14,573 nt of DNA from Erysipelotrichaceae bacterium. GTDB lineage: Bacteria > Bacillota_I > Bacilli_A > Erysipelotrichales > Coprobacillaceae. Under the pieces are notes generated by a model that worked only from the letters and a program-made list of their open reading frames with translations, ran no database searches and had not been told where the DNA came from. The stretch's first letter is position 1, and every line of letters starts with the position of its first letter. Below, one piece after another: positions 14,244 to 14,573 of the stretch. Made by a program: the position numbers and the translations under genes. The stretch is taken from assembly GCA_021200395.1 (NCBI GenBank), contig JAJQGQ010000249.1:1-14573 (forward strand). Direction: 5' to 3'.

Positions 14244-14573
14244 ATGGCAGAAACGCCAAAAAGTCGTCCAACTAATAGAAGAACGACAAATAATAAAAGA
14301 CCTACGAGAAAAGAAGAATTTTCCAATGATACTAAAGTTTTTGCATTAGGTGGCTTAAATGAAATTGGAAAAAATATGTATTGTATTGAACATAAAGAAG
14401 AAATTGTTATTATCGATGCAGGTGTCAAGTTTGCTGAAGATGGATTACCTGGTATTGATTATGTTATTCCTGATTATACTTATTTAAAAAGAAATGCTAG
14501 AAAGATTAAAGCTTTACTCATTACCCATGGCCATGAAGATCATATTGGAGGTATTCCATTTTTATTACAGGTT
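14244..14573 (+). CDS. Ribonuclease J, N-terminal part (cut by the window end)
   Basis: RNase J is a beta-CASP metallo-beta-lactamase nuclease with 5'-3' exonuclease and endonuclease activity, central to mRNA turnover and rRNA maturation in Gram-positive bacteria. The first 110 residues are visible, from the ATG at 14244 with an AAAGGTGG ribosome binding site. A basic, disordered N-terminal extension of about 25 residues (rich in R, T, K and N) precedes the catalytic domain. That domain shows VFALGGLNEIGKNMY, IIDAGVKF, GIDYVIPDY and the zinc-binding motif THGHEDHIGG (H95, H97, D99, H100). The gene runs off the end with no stop codon. Whether it is RNase J1 or J2 cannot be decided from this part, although the intact zinc motif is consistent with an active enzyme. 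Confidence 0.93.
   Translation, partial: MAETPKSRPTNRRTTNNKRPTRKEEFSNDTKVFALGGLNEIGKNMYCIEHKEEIVIIDAGVKFAEDGLPGIDYVIPDYTYLKRNARKIKALLITHGHEDHIGGIPFLLQV

Noticed and set aside
14138..14428. Minus-strand open frame opposite the RNase J start
   Set aside because: The plus strand encodes an unmistakable RNase J N-terminus; the minus frame is its shadow.

Overview
The window is AT-rich, with Gram-positive features: strong purine-rich ribosome binding sites, sigma-A-type promoters, lipoprotein signal peptides, a T-box riboswitch and RNase J. This points to a low-GC member of Bacillota. The OppD/OppF C-termini and overall protein style would fit the Erysipelotrichia/Coprobacillaceae or a related gut lineage, but that placement is an inference and no marker in the window fixes it.

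Layout. Positions 1-9010 are a minus-strand oligopeptide-uptake locus. In transcription order it holds: a T-box leader (about 9007-8781); a decayed third oligopeptide-binding lipoprotein gene (8759-7861); an intact binding-protein gene with its own promoter and terminator (7750-6116); a second intact paralogue with its own promoter (5728-4103); a hairpin that probably acts as a leaky terminator (4067-4038); and then the permease and ATPase genes oppB, oppC, oppD and oppF (4007-89), tightly coupled and closed by a strong terminator (56-85). Positions 9105-11691 are a plus-strand two-gene operon diverging from the T-box promoter: pepT (tripeptidase, family M20B) and an M18 aminopeptidase. A short hairpin at 11690-11713 sits between this operon and the convergent lipoprotein gene. 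Positions 11714-12205 are a minus-strand lipoprotein gene split by an in-frame TAA codon just after the signal peptide. It is followed by an MscS-type channel (13093-12290, minus), a DegV-family protein (13221-14090, plus) and the start of an RNase J gene (14244 to the window end, plus).

How it works together. The binding lipoproteins would capture peptides outside the membrane, OppBCDF would import them using ATP, and PepT and the M18 enzyme would degrade them to amino acids in the cytosol. The T-box upstream of the binding-protein cluster suggests that uptake responds to an uncharged tRNA, with a specifier read as UAC (Tyr) or, less likely, ACA (Thr). The most interesting points are: an apparently intact T-box now heading a binding-protein gene with three internal in-frame deletions plus a frameshift, with no terminator before the next binding-protein gene; matched inverted repeats at the start sites of the two working oppA genes; and the in-frame stop codon in the small lipoprotein gene.
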